Assembly: GCA_028551475.1 (NCBI GenBank)
Contig: CM052359.1
Span: 14,323,583-14,387,582 of the forward strand
Reading direction: 5' to 3'
Source: Casuarina equisetifolia
Taxonomy: Eukaryota > Streptophyta > Magnoliopsida > Fagales > Casuarinaceae
DNA length: 64,000 nt
Shown: positions 11,933-23,720 of the stretch, in pieces
How positions within the stretch are numbered: the first letter of the stretch is position 1
Layout of the letters: each line of letters starts with the position of its first letter
The notes under the pieces: model-generated
Told to the model about the DNA's origin: nothing
Database searches by the model: none
What the model saw: the letters and a program-made list of their open reading frames with translations, nothing else
Program-made: the position numbers and the translations under genes

Positions 11933-12686
11933 TGATGTAGGAGCAACTACATCAACCCAAGCTTTTAACCCAGCCCATATGTTAAGTTTGACAATTCCTA
12001 TTGGGTCATAACATAATCCAATGGGTCCAAGAAGGCCAAGGTTGAAGAAGCAGCCCAAGAATATTCCATAGCATCTCTGCAGGATTTAATATGGGGGGTT
12101 TCTAAAATAATTGTTGAGTCCTTAATTTCTCAGGTTTAATTTATGTTTAAGAATATTTCCTTTTGTTTGGTTTTTCCATAATTGTCTAAGTTCCTGATTT
12201 ATCTAGGTTTCCATACTTGTCAGATTTTTTATTTGTTTAGGATTCCTTATTTGTCAGAATCCAGATTTGTTGAGACTTCTTTAATTATAGGGATTCTTGA
12301 TTTATCAAGATCCTTCTAAAATTAAGTTTTAAGGATTCTTGATTTACTAGGATCCTTTTAGAATTAGGTTTAGCTGCCTATTTAAAGAGAGCATTGTCTC
12401 AGTTGTAAGCATACTTGTTTTTCCAGAGAATAGGAGTTGTGTGATCAACTTTTGCATCCTTTATCCAATTCTTGCCAAGGATTGGTAGTGGTCCTTGACT
12501 AGTGGCGTTGCCTTTACATCTTGGAGTTTATTGGCATCTATCTTTTTATTTTTGTTCTTTATATTTTCGTTTTTCCTCCCTTCCTCCTTACCTTTTCCCA
12601 CATAAAACCCTAAAACACCAAAAAAATGATTTTTACCTATTTTCTTAACCCGAGCTCGCTCAAGCCCACTATAACATTTCGCATCA
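11933..12686 (+). repeat. 5' LTR of the nested Gypsy element
   Basis: Starts TGATGTAGGAGC and ends TTTCGCATCA. It is followed within about 3 bases by GGTATCAGAGCC (about 12690-12701), the Met-tRNA primer-binding site. It aligns along its length with 17075-17850 and, less closely, with the solo LTR at 49452-50350. Confidence 0.93.
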
Positions 12687-15600
12687 AGGGGTATCAGAGC
12701 CAGGTTATTCTTTTGAGTGAGCTCTTCTTAAGATGTTCAATCCAAGCGACAATTCTTTATCTAATCATAGTGGTGATTCTTCCCCAATTTCACCATGGGA
12801 GGCTACAAATAGAATGTTATTAGTTGAGCTAGGCAAGGTAAAAGAGCAATTATCTTATGTTGTCCAATTGAAAGGGCAATTTTCTGATGTCTTCCAGATG
12901 TTGCAAAACTTCCATCTTGACACCCAAGGCAACAAAGATGAATCTCATGCAGATTCTAGTAGTGATGAAAGTGAAAGGAGGAGGAGACTAGATGATGATC
13001 AAAGCTTACATGTTGAAGTCCCAGAATTCAAAGGTACTCTCGACCCTAATGATTTTGTTGACTGGCTACGTCGTATTGAAGGGGTATTTGAATTCAAAGG
13101 GTATGATGATCGGAAAAGGTATAAAGTTGTTGTTCTTCATCTCAAAGAATATGCTTCTTCTGTGGTGGGAGAATGTTAAGAAATAGTGAGATCGAGATGG
13201 GAAGGAAAAGGTCCATTCATAGGAGAAACTAAAGAAGTTGCTCAAAAGGTGCTTCTTGCCCAATGATTACAAGCAAGATCTTTACTTAAAAATACATGCC
13301 CTCAGGCAAGATGAAAGGAGTGTGGAGGAGTATATAAGAGAATTTGAAACCTTTATGATGAGATGTGAGGTACCAGAGCCCAAAGAGACCATTATAGCCC
13401 GGTTCCTAAGGGGCTTAAAGCCTGAGATTTCTAACATTGTTGAATTACAGTCTTATTGCTATTTTGATGATGTTTGCAAACTAGCTATCAAAGTGGAAAG
13501 GCAAAAAAGGACCCTCAAGAGTTTTGGATCTAAGCCTTTCAGTAGGGAAGGTTCTAGGTCTTACATTAGAGGAACCATTTTCTACAGGGATCCCTCATCC
13601 TACAATAAACCTGAGCCTACCAACAAGGGAAAGCTTAAAGAAAAGGTTGGGGAAGCCTTAAAGCCAACACCAAATTTTATAAAGCAAGATCCAAGGGAGA
13701 GAAAGTGCTTTAAGTGCTAAGGATTTGGCCATGTGTAGGCTAATTGTCCAAACAAAAGGGTGATGACCATGAGAGATATTGAAGAGATTGAAGAAGGCTA
13801 CTTTAAAGAGGAGTATGGTGCTTATGAGCTCGTGGTTGATTTAGAGGAAGAGAATGAGATCATTGAGCAAGCTGATTCTGATAGTATGCTTATTCTTCGC
13901 AGAGCCTTACATGCCTATGTTAGCCCTCCAGATGAGCAACGGGAGAACATCTTTCAAACTTGATGTACAATCAATGGAAATGTGTGTTCTGTTATTGTCA
14001 ATAATGGGAGTTGTGCCAACGTAGCTTCTATGATTCTTGTGGAGAACTTGAAATTGCCTACCTCAAATCACCCTCATCCATACAACCTCCAATGGTTGAG
14101 CCAAAGGAGTCATCTTCAAGTTTCAAGGCAAGTCTTACTTACTTTTTCCATTGGAAAGCATTATGTAGATCAGATTACTTGTGATGTTATACCTATGGAT
14201 GCTTGCCATTTGTTGTTGGGGAGGCCGTGGCAGTATGATAGGGATGCTAAGCATGATGGTAAATAGAATACCTATTCCTTCAAAATTGGGGAAAAGCTTA
14301 TAACCTTAGCTCCGCTTAGCCCCTCCCAAATACACCAAACACATGGGGTAGAAGATAGAAAAAAGAGCTTATTCCTTAGTGAAACCCAAGTAGAGAAAGC
14401 CATCCAAAAACATAAACCCATCCTTGTATTACATGTTGCTGAAGGGAAAGAGAGTGAAGGGGTGAGTGAACCACACCCACTTGTTCAACCACTCTTATCT
14501 GAGTTTGCTGATGTATTTCCCAATAACCTTCCACCGATTTACCACTAATTAGAGGGATAAAGCACCATATAGACCTACTTCCAGGAGCACCTTTACCCAA
14601 TAAAGCAGCCTATAAATGCAATCCCGAGGAGGCTAAGGAGTTACAAAGGCAGGTAGATGAGTTGGTGGCCTGAGGATTTATACGGGAAAGTATGAGCCCA
14701 TTTCGAATGTCTGTGGATAGTAGAGCAATCAACAACATCACCATCAAATATAGGTATCCCATTCCAAAGCTTGATGATATGCTAGACAAATTACATAGAG
14801 CCATCATCTTCTCTAAGGTGGATTTAAGGAATGGTTATCATTAAATCCGGATGAGAGAGAGAGAGATGAATGGAAGACAGCCTTCAAAACCAAAAAGGGC
14901 TTGTATGAATGGATGGTCATGCCATTCGGTCTTTCTAATGCCCCAAGTACCTTTATGAGTTTGATGAATGAGGTACTACAACCCTTTCTTGGTAAATTTG
15001 TTGTGGTTTATTTTGATGATATCTTTATTTATAATAGTTGTGAGGGAGATCACTTAGATCATTTGCGGCAAGTATTTGATGCATTGAGGAGGCAAAAGCT
15101 TTATGCCAAGTTATAAAAGTGTGAATTCTTTTCTCCTAGTGTTGTGTTTCTTGGATATGTGGTTTTTAGGGATGGTATTATGGTTTATCAGTCCAAGGTT
15201 GATGCTATTAAATCTTGGCCTCAGCCTAGTTCCATTACTGAGGTAAGGAGTTTTCATGGCTTAACTTCATTTTACCGTCAGTTTGTATTTAACTTCAGCA
15301 CAATTATGGCTCCCATTACTGAATGTATGAAGAAGAATGTTTTTGAATGGAGTAAGGAAGCTGATGAAGCTTTAAGGGTGATCAAACAAAAGTTATGTGA
15401 AGCTCCAGTTCTTGCTTTACCAGACTTTGATAAGGTCTTTGAAGTGGAGTGTGATGCTAGTGGCATTGGAATAGGTGTTGTCCTTATTCAAGCCAAGAGG
15501 CCCTTAGCTTATTTTAGCGAAAAGCTTAATGAATACAAAAGGAACTACTCCACTTATGATAAGGAGTTTTATGCAATTGTGAGGGCTTTAGATCATTGGT

Positions 15601-17074
15601 GCCATTACTTAAGGCCTAAGCAATTTATTTTGCATTCATATCATCAGGCTTTGAAGTTCTTGAATGGCCAGCATAAACTCAACTCGAGGCATGCAAAATG
15701 GGTAGAATTTCTTCAGTCCTTCTCATTTGTTTTTCGTTATAAACCAGGTATAGCTAATGTTGTTGGAAATGCATTATCTAGAAGATACTCCTTGCTTGCT
15801 ACTTTAGATGCTAGAGTACTTGGTTTTCAACTTATGAAAGAACACTATCTTGAGGATGCAGAAATGTCCTTACTCATGGCTGAATGTGCAAAGGGTACTA
15901 ATGGAGATTATATGGTTCATGAGGGCTTTCTTTTCAAAGGGAATCAGTTGTGTGTCCCAAAAGGGTCCTTTCACAAATTGTTTGTAAGGGAAACACATGG
16001 AGGAGGATTGGCTAGTCATTTCGGGGTCACCAAGACTTTAGAGATTTTGAAGGAACATTTTTATTGGCCAAAGATACTGGGAGATGTCCAAGCTATCATC
16101 TCAAGATGTGGTACATGTCAAAGGGCAAAGAGTCATTTCAAGCCAGGGCCTTATGTCCCTTTGCTAGTGCCAGACCAACCTTGGGAAGATTTAAACATAG
16201 ATTTCATTGTAGCACTGCCAAGAACTCAACGAGACAAGGATTCAATCATGGTGGTAGTCGATCAGTTTTCAAAAATGGCACACTTCATTGCATGCCATAA
16301 GACTGAAGATGCCTCTAATGTTGCTGATTTGTTCTTTAAGGAGATTGTGAGATTGCATGGAATCCCAAGGACTATAGTGTCTGATCAGGATACCAAATTT
16401 TTAAGACATTTTTGGAGAACTCTATGGGCAAAACTTGGCACCAAGCTCTTATTCAGCACTTCTTATCATCCTCAAACCGATGGCCAAACTGAGGTGACCA
16501 ATCATACGTTGGGAACTCTCTTACGCACTATGGTCAACCAAAGTTTGAAGAATTGGGACATGAAGCTTGCCCATGCAGAGTTCGCTTACAATCAAGCTCC
16601 AAGTTCTACAACTGGACATTCGCCATATGAGGTAGTGTATGGCGTCAATCCCATTACTCCTATTGACCTAACCTCTTTGCCTCTTAATACCCAAGTTAGT
16701 TTGGATGCAAATGAGAAGGCCAAGGCCATGAAAAGGCTTCATGAAAGTGTTCGTTCTCAAATCGAAAAGGCTAATGAAGCATACAAAAGGAAGGCCAATA
16801 AGCATTGGAAGCCTTCTCAATTTCATCCAGGAGACTTAGTTTGGGTGCATCTGCAAAAGGAGCGATTTCCATCCAAGAGAAAGAACAAGTTAGCCCTTCG
16901 AGCTGATGACCCTTTCGAAGTGATTTACAAAGTTAGGGACAATGCATACAAAATTAATTTACCAAGTGAATATGGAGGAGTTTCTACCACATTCAATGTT
17001 GGTGACTTATCCCCTTATTTGGAAGACACTAATCTTAAGGATTTGAGGGCAAATCCTAATCAACCCGAGGAGAT

Positions 17075-17850
17075 TGATACAAGAGCAACTACGTCAGCCC
17101 AAGCTCTTAACCCAACCCATATGTTAAGTTTGACAATTCCTACTTGCTTGGGTCACAACATAATCCAATGGGTCCAAGAAGGCCAAGGTTGAAGAAGCAG
17201 CCTAAGAATATTCCATAGCATCTCTGCAGGATTTAATATGGGGGGTTTCCAAAATAATTGTTGAGTCTTTAATTTCTTAGGTTTAATTTATTGTTTGATA
17301 ATATTTCCTTTTGTTTGGTTTTTTCATAATTGTCTAGGTTCCTAATTTATCTAGGTTCCATACTTGTCAGATTTTTTATTTGTTTAGGATTCCTTATTTG
17401 TCAAAATCCAGATTTGTTAAGACTTTTTTAATTATAGGGATTCTTGATTTATCAGGATCCTTCTAGAATTAGGTTTTAAGGATTCTTGATTTACTAGGAT
17501 CCTTCTAGAATTAGGTTTAGCTGCCTATTTAAAGGGAGCATTGTCTCAATTGTAAGCATACTTGTTTTTCCAGAGAATACAAACCCCTAAGTTGTGTGAT
17601 CAACTTTTGCATCCTTTATCCAATTCTTGTCAGGGATTGGTGATGGTCCTTGACTGGTGGCATTGCCTTTACGTCTTGGAGTTTATTGGCATCTATCTTT
17701 TTATTTTTATTCTTTATATTTTTGTTTTTCCTCCCTTCCTCCTTACAAACACTCACTTTTTCCCACATAAAACCCTAAAACACCAAAAAAATGATTTTTA
17801 CCTATTTTCTTAACCTGAGCTTGCTCAAGCCCACCATAACATTCACATCA
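17075..17850 (+). repeat. 3' LTR of the nested Gypsy element
   Basis: Starts TGATACAAGAGC and ends ATTCACATCA, directly before the ATCAT target duplication. Conserved internal blocks such as AATATGGGGGGTTTC are shared with the 5' LTR. The polyprotein frame runs about 118 bases into this LTR before it closes. Confidence 0.93.
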
Positions 17851-19440
17851 ATCATACTTGAGATATGGTTCCTTTGCCCCATGTTCAATGTCCTATTGGA
17901 TGCAAATAGGTCTATAAGATCAAGTATCGTGCTAATGGTTTCATTGACTACTACAAAGCTCGGCTAGTTGCCAAAGGTTTTAGTCACCATGACAGGATTG
18001 ACTTTCAAGACACCTTTTCTCCTATGGCAAAACATGTCACTGTCCATCTCATCTTTATTATTGCAACTATTCATCATTGGCCACTTTATTAGATGGATGT
18101 TTAGAATGCCTTCCTCCATGGTGATATCTCTGAGGAAGTTTATATGTAGCTTCCCCTTAGATTTCATAATTAGAGGGAGTCTCTTGTCTATAGATTGCGA
18201 AAATCTCTCTATGAGTTGAAGCAAGCCTCCAAGTAATGGAATGCCAAATTCACCGAAGCATTACATGCACATGGTTTCATGCAATCCTACTATGATTACT
18301 TCTTGTTCACCAAAAGAAAAGGTACTTCCTTTGTGGCCTTACTTATTTATGTTAATAACATCTTGATTACATGAAATAGTAAGGAGGCAATCTTATATCT
18401 CAAGTAGTATCTGCATGTTACTTTCTTAATGAAAGACCTTGGTCCATCCAAATTTTTCCTAGGTCTTGAAATTGTTCAAACTCCAAACGACATAACATTG
18501 AGTTAATGAAAATACACACTAGAATTGATTTTTAGAGAAGGCCTTGCTAGATCCAAGCCATCCTTGATTCCTATGGAACAAAATAAGAAATTCATAAGCA
18601 TTAAGTATGATGTGGGTTCCAAAGAAAAGTTGAATGATCCATCTTTTATTAATCCATCAGCATATCAACGACTTGTTGGACAACTGATTTACCTAACACT
18701 CACCAGACCTTATATTACTTTCCATGTCCAAGTTCTCAATCAATTCATGCATGACCCAATACTATCCCACATGGAGGCCAATTTAAAAGCAATTAGATAC
18801 CTTAAGAATTGTCTAGGTCTTAGTCTTATATTTCTATTCTTATCTCAGTTTGAGTTACATGATTATTGTGACCCTGACTACAACACATGTCCTATGACAA
18901 GATGATCCACCAATGGTTTCTGTATTATGTTGAGCAATTCTTTCATATTATGGTGATCCAAGAAACAATTGATTGTCTCATTATCTTCCGCAGAAGCATA
19001 ATACTAAGCCATGCAGGTCACTACTTGTGAAATAGTTTGGATCATTAGACTACTCAAGGATTTTGGTTTTTACATGAAGTGTCCTACACTACTACATTGT
19101 GACAATGAAGCTGTAGAGAATATTGTAATTAATCCCATTTTCTATGAGCATACTAAGCACATTGAAGTTGAATGCCATTATACATGAGAAAAGCTTTAAC
19201 AAGAAATCATTACTACAAGACATGTTTCCACAAAAGAACAACCTGCAAATATATTGACAAATGCACTTTATAACAAACAACATTGGCACCTTGTACATCA
19301 CAACCTCAATGTCTTGCTTTGACTTGTCACCTATCTCGGATCTCATCAAACACTTCCTCATGAACTCCAAATTGGCCTTGTTACCTTGAAACGTTCCTTG
19401 TTCATTGTTGGGTTGGTGGTGAGTGTCACCTAAGCCGATC

Positions 19441-20840
19441 CTCCATGCCTTTAGATGTCATGCTTTTCTTCTTTTTTTTTTCCCAAAAATTTAAAGGATA
19501 ACCACACGGAAAAATTAGCCACTTGTAGATAAAATGTCCATTACTTCACCTAATTCTCACGCCTCCTTGATATTTTTCTTGCAACTTGTACAAAAGGATG
19601 TTAATCTAGTTAGAAAATTTAGACTCGCTAAGTGGAAAAGAATCTTACCTCAAACGTTCCTATAAACTTACTTGGAACGACAAATTCAAATAAGGAAAAC
19701 AAAAATATAATATAATATTTAACCATCTACAAACCTAAAGTCTTTTGGTTTGTTTATTGTTATGATATGTTTAATGAATCTCATTTGCTAAAAAATATAT
19801 GAAGATTTCTATTTATATGATAATATATTTTATAAATTCTTAAATTGACTTTTAAGTTAAATACTAAGTATTTTAACATGATATTAAAGTTAAGATTTTC
19901 TTAACACCTATATGGACAAAGTCCTATTAATTTAAACTTCAACATTATTTATGTAAGTGACACCATGATGATTTTAAGAAACATGTTAAAATGTGGTCTC
20001 AATGAGTCTCACATTACTAAAGAATATATAAAAACAATTATTTATATGGTAATGAGTTTAGTAAACTTTTAGGTTAGATGCTAAATCTATTAACATCTAG
20101 TTTATTTATCTCTTTTAGCAAAGTCCACATACTAATATTTTTTTTAATTTACTTAAATCTTGCTTAATTTTTTTAAAGATTTATTTGCTTTAATTTACTT
20201 AAACCATTATAGTAATTTGTTGGATAACGTGAAAACCTCTCCACCCATAAGTAATTGAAATATTCTTTTCCCAATAATTGAAAAGGTCAAAAGATTTGTG
20301 TTAGATTTTATCATGAAAATCTTAAGATATTAAGAAAAAGACTTATCCTTTTATTAATTATTTCTAAAATTTTAAAATTTTATATATAGGACTTAACACA
20401 CTCTTTTGCCTAAGCGTGAGACAAAACTTCCTATAAAAATCTTTATCCATGAACAAAAGTATGAAACATAAAACCTAAACTTTCGAGGAATTCTTAACAA
20501 CATGAGATAATAATTATACATTGTTTTATTTAACATGTCTTATCATTGTAATGGTTCAACTCAAATCATATCATATGGTGTTATATTTTGCTAGACTTTT
20601 GGGCTTATTCATATTTATAAGTGTTGAAGAATAACTTGGACTTCAATACTATGTTAGATTTTATAGAAAATAATATATATGTACTTAAAGTTTTAAAGTA
20701 TTAAGTAAAAGAACTCATTTATTTATAAGTTACATTTTAAGTTTTTATATTTTCTATATGAGATATAACGAATTGTATTTCAATTAGAAATAGCTAAGCT
20801 ACTCAAACCCAAAGAAAAAAAAAAAAAAGCATCAAAGCTC
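19441..20840. other. AT-rich intergenic stretch with an imperfect internal duplication
   Basis: No coding domain recognised. The block at about 19770-19935 (from AATGAATCTCA to GGACAAAGTCC) is repeated in diverged form at about 20008-20140 (from CAATGAGTCTCA to GCAAAGTCCAC). This looks like a decayed tandem duplication or two copies of a short unnamed repeat. Confidence 0.45.
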
Positions 20841-21177
20841 AGCAAAATGTTTTCCTGAAAGAAAATGTTTTTGCTATAGCACTGTCTTAATTAGAGATTG
20901 TGTGCGCCGGCGGAGCGGGGCTGATGGTGGTGTTGTTCAAAGCGTTGAAACACTGACCTTGAGCTTAGACAGGGTGGGTGATTTTGACATGCTGGTGACC
21001 GTGACTTACACGTACCTCAATGTTGGTGAGCTCTTTTTTTAATTTTTAATTTTTAATTTTTTTTCTTGTCGAGTCCAAGGATGTCAATTCCGAATATCGA
21101 AGTCGGAGGGCTTCTTTTTCTTCGAATCTAGCTTGTAATATTTGCTTCTATAGCCAAAGGCAACTACGAAAGTGCAA

Positions 21178-21700
21178 TTTCATGCAATGGAAATCAGCTT
21201 GTCTTTGCTTTTTAACTTGAAATTAGTCCTATGCATTTTAAAGGAATAAAAAAGATTTAATGGACTGGCGATGAATGATCTTCAAAATTTTGATCTTCTT
21301 CTAATATTAATACTTCTTTTTATGAAAATCTTGATACAAGGATGTATTAAATTGTGCGCAAGGTAAAAGCCCAATATTAAAATATAAGATTTTTTAACTT
21401 TGTCAAACAAGGATGTCACCTTTTTCAACTTTGCTCTTTCATGCAATGGAAATCAGCCTGCCTTTGCTTTTTAACTTGAAATACGTCCTACGCATTGAAA
21501 GGTATAAAAAGGATCCAATGGACTGGCGATGAATGGTCTTCAAAAATTTTGGTCTTCTCCTAATATTAATATCTTTTTTTTAATGAAAATCTTGATACAA
21601 GATTGTATTAGGTTATGCACAAAGTAAAAGTCCAATATTGAATTATAAGATTTTTTAACTTTGTCAAACAAGGATGTTACCTTTGTCAACTTTTGTACAG
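21178..21700. repeat. Tandem duplication, about 259-bp unit, two copies
   Basis: CATGCAATGGAAATCAGC occurs at 21181 and 21440, and AACTTTGTCAAACAAGGATG occurs in each copy with the same 259-base offset. The two units differ by scattered substitutions and small indels, so the duplication is not recent. No terminal repeats or coding content suggest a transposon. Confidence 0.85.
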
Positions 21701-22187
21701 CTTTTAGCCCAATTCCAACCACTCCTTCCCCGGAGTAATTCAAAGTAAGGAACTAGTGTTCAAACCAAGTGTACATGCGAGGCATCCTCTTGAGTCAAGA
21801 TTGGTTTTCAATCCAATTCCACCACATAGTTAAGACATCCGGCTCAAAATGCAAAGATTTTGGTCCTTTGAACCTCTTAGCCCTAAATTTTTTCTAGGAA
21901 AAAAAGAATTAATTAGAGAAATTTCATCAAACAACCTAATAACTTAGTAATTGACTACTGCCACTATACAACATAAGTTTTGCTTTGACATTCTAAACCT
22001 TTATCTGAAGAAAATAATATGAAAAAAATAAACTGAGAAATTCAACACAGTCGGCTTCCTTGTCATTTTTTTTTATTTTTAATTTTTCTTTTTCTTTTTT
22101 GGCGTCCTTGTTATTGAGTGGGCGGACAGACTTGTAATATTTGCCATACGCCGCCCATGGTGAACAGGGTAGTAAGTTTGTTTAGAC

Positions 22188-22273
22188 TGGGCCTATTGCC
22201 TCTCACTGGGCCTAAGGCTTCTGATGACTTCCATGAATACAATGACGTTGCTTATTCTGTTTCCCTATAAGGG
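22188..22273 (+). promoter_or_regulatory. Orphan promoter-like cluster (site II motifs plus TATA)
   Basis: Two TGGGCC site II motifs (22188-22193 and 22207-22212) are followed about 55 bases later by CTATAAGGG (22265-22273) and then a pyrimidine-rich leader-like run. Site II motifs are typical of plant housekeeping promoters. No coding exon follows before the Copia insertion at 22606, so if this is a promoter its gene is missing or lies across the insertion. Confidence 0.35.
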
Positions 22274-22605
22274 CTTCAGCTTCTCTCTTTTTCTTTTTAG
22301 TCCGTGGATAAAAATAATTCTAATTCTAAAGATATATCAATAAATTCAATATACATTTGGCATATAGATATTATCGATATGCTTAATATCCAACTCAAAA
22401 ATCACTTTAAAAGTTAAGAGAATATTTTTCATATTTGTATACTATTTAAGGATAATATTATTTTAATATAAGACTTTTGTCTTTAATGTTATCTTGCATA
22501 TCTAGTATGCTTTAAGCTCAAGACTGAACATAATGAAAAATTAAATATTTCTCACACATTAAGCATATTTTAATAGTTTAAAATAAAATGAAAGTTGTAT
22601 TATAT

Positions 22606-22850
22606 TTTACATTGTAAAGGGGTTTATGTTTATATTTATTTTATTGGACTAGGTATATTGTTAGGCCTATATTGATTTTGTTGGGTAGCGGGTTTGGGCT
22701 TGACAACCTAAACCCATGATTAGGGTAATCGACCCTATCTATAGTTTGTAATTAGGTTTTCTCTTCTTCAATGAAGAATTTGGAGAGAGCATTTTTCCTC
22801 CAAATTCATGTGTCAATCTCAGTTCCTCAAAGGCGTTTCTGTTTCTTAGA
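22606..22850 (+). repeat. 5' LTR of the second Copia element
   Basis: Shares long blocks with 33556-33799, for example CATGATTAGGGTAATCGACC and GTTTGTAATTAGGTTTTCTC. It ends at GTTTCTTAGA, directly followed by TGGTATTAAGAGTCAG, a decayed Met-tRNA primer site. TATAT is found at 22601-22605 and at 33800-33804 and may be the target duplication, although the outer ends no longer show clean TG/CA. Confidence 0.8.
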
Positions 22851-23289
22851 TGGTATTAAGAGTCAGCCTGAGAATTTCGTGCTAAATCTAGTATGTTTTT
22901 TCCTTTTCTTCACATTATATTTTGTCCTTTATTCATCTAAAGCCAAAATAATGCCTTTCTCTTGATTCTTTGGTCATAGAACAAATCTGTGTCCCGATCT
23001 TGTTCTTTTGGTGTCCTTTTTTTTTTTTTTTTATCCTTTTCAGCTTAATTTTCTTTTCCCATTCGTTTTTCAGTCATTGCCACTTGCCATTTTCGTTCAA
23101 GAGTCGGCGGCTATTCAAAATGGCATGTTTTGTTTTAGGGTTAGGAGGTCCTTTGGGTAAAATTACTTTTTTTCCTTCCTATTGTCTCATACGCACCATT
23201 CCACTTAAGTTTTGGGTCATTTAATCAGGCCTCTGCCCATTCAGTTTCTCAACCTATTTTCTCACAAACCTTTAACACACTATTTTACT

Positions 23290-23720
23290 TACCTTGATAT
23301 GCATTGTTTCATTAAACGGTTTAAACGCACGTTTCATTAGCAGACTTCCGCACACCATTTTTTCCTACAGTCAACACATACCTTTTCATTAACCTATTTA
23401 AATGTGTGTTTCACTTGCTTGTCATCGCGCATCATTTTGTCCCATAGTCGACGTGCACCATTTCATTAAATAGTTTAAATGTGCGTTTTGATCCTTCGTC
23501 ACTGCGAACCATTTTGTCCCACAGTCGACGTGCACTAATCCATTAAATGGTCTAAACATGTGTTTCAATCCCTCGTTGTTGCATACCATTTTGTCCTATA
23601 GTCGACACACATTATTTCATTAAATGGTTTAAACATGCGTTTTGATCCCTCGTTGCCGCGCACCGTTTTGTTGACGCACCCCATTTCATTAAACGGACTT
23701 AAATGTGTGTTTTGACTCGG
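23290..23720 (+). repeat. 77-bp tandem repeat array in the Copia leader
   Basis: TTTCATTAAA-type anchors recur at 23307, 23384, 23461, 23538 and 23615, exactly 77 bases apart, with a shortened last unit at 23684. Each unit also carries TTTAAACGTGCG-like and CATTTTGTCCCACAGTCGAC-like blocks. The units differ from one another by many substitutions, largely C/T and G/A. The array lies between the primer site and gag of the Copia element. Confidence 0.92.

Larger units (their letters stand above)
11933..17850 (+). mobile_element. Ty3/Gypsy element with both LTRs, nested in Copia RT
   Basis: Both LTRs are present (11933-12686 and 17075-17850) with TGATGT...ACATCA ends and a perfect 5-bp target duplication ATCAT (11928-11932 and 17851-17855). 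After the primer site come gag (about 12733-13720, with VEVPEFKGTLDPNDFVDWL), a zinc-knuckle region (about 13700-13755), aspartic protease (about 13980-14250), RT (about 14600-15300, including [10 protein letters not shown]), RNase H (about 15420-15790), and integrase (about 15980-16950, with the HHCC finger and SIMVVVDQFSKMAHF). RT before integrase makes it Gypsy. I see no chromodomain at the C-terminus. It is broken by several disruptions, but its long RT-to-integrase frame is still open, so it is clearly younger than the Copia it sits in. Its two LTRs differ by several per cent by eye, mostly transitions. Confidence 0.95.
6303..19440 (+). mobile_element. Old Ty1/Copia element carrying two nested insertions
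   Basis: Parts in order: a T-rich leader; gag (from about 7204, SQKLIGEANWDVWSKQLHM); pre-integrase region (about 8690-8790, DYTTGDLIRFGKANHGLYYF); integrase (about 9040-9369 and 11077-11440, FELVHMDIWG, FLGECLFTTTYLIN, CIFMGYPSSQKGFRLY); a serine/proline-rich linker with a (CTT)n run at about 11442-11473; RT (about 11860-11932 and 17856-18500, CPIGCKWVYKIKYRANGF-like); and RNase H (about 18560-19280, HTKHIEVECH). A solo-LTR-like insertion splits the integrase and a whole Gypsy element splits the RT. The element is old and heavily broken, with dozens of disruptions. The 3' boundary is only approximate because no 3' LTR was recognised. Confidence 0.85.
20841..22605. other. Low-copy-looking intergenic stretch before the second Copia
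   Basis: A short GC-rich block at about 20905-21030 could encode the string SVETLTLSLDRVGDFDMLV followed by a GTGAGC donor-like site; I do not recognise the family and it may be chance. A 259-bp tandem duplication lies at 21178-21700, and promoter-like elements sit at 22188-22273. No full gene is visible. Confidence 0.4.

Noticed and set aside
23290-23720. Regular repeats that could suggest a CRISPR array
   Set aside because: Contiguous 77-bp tandem units without unique spacers, inside a plant retroelement leader.
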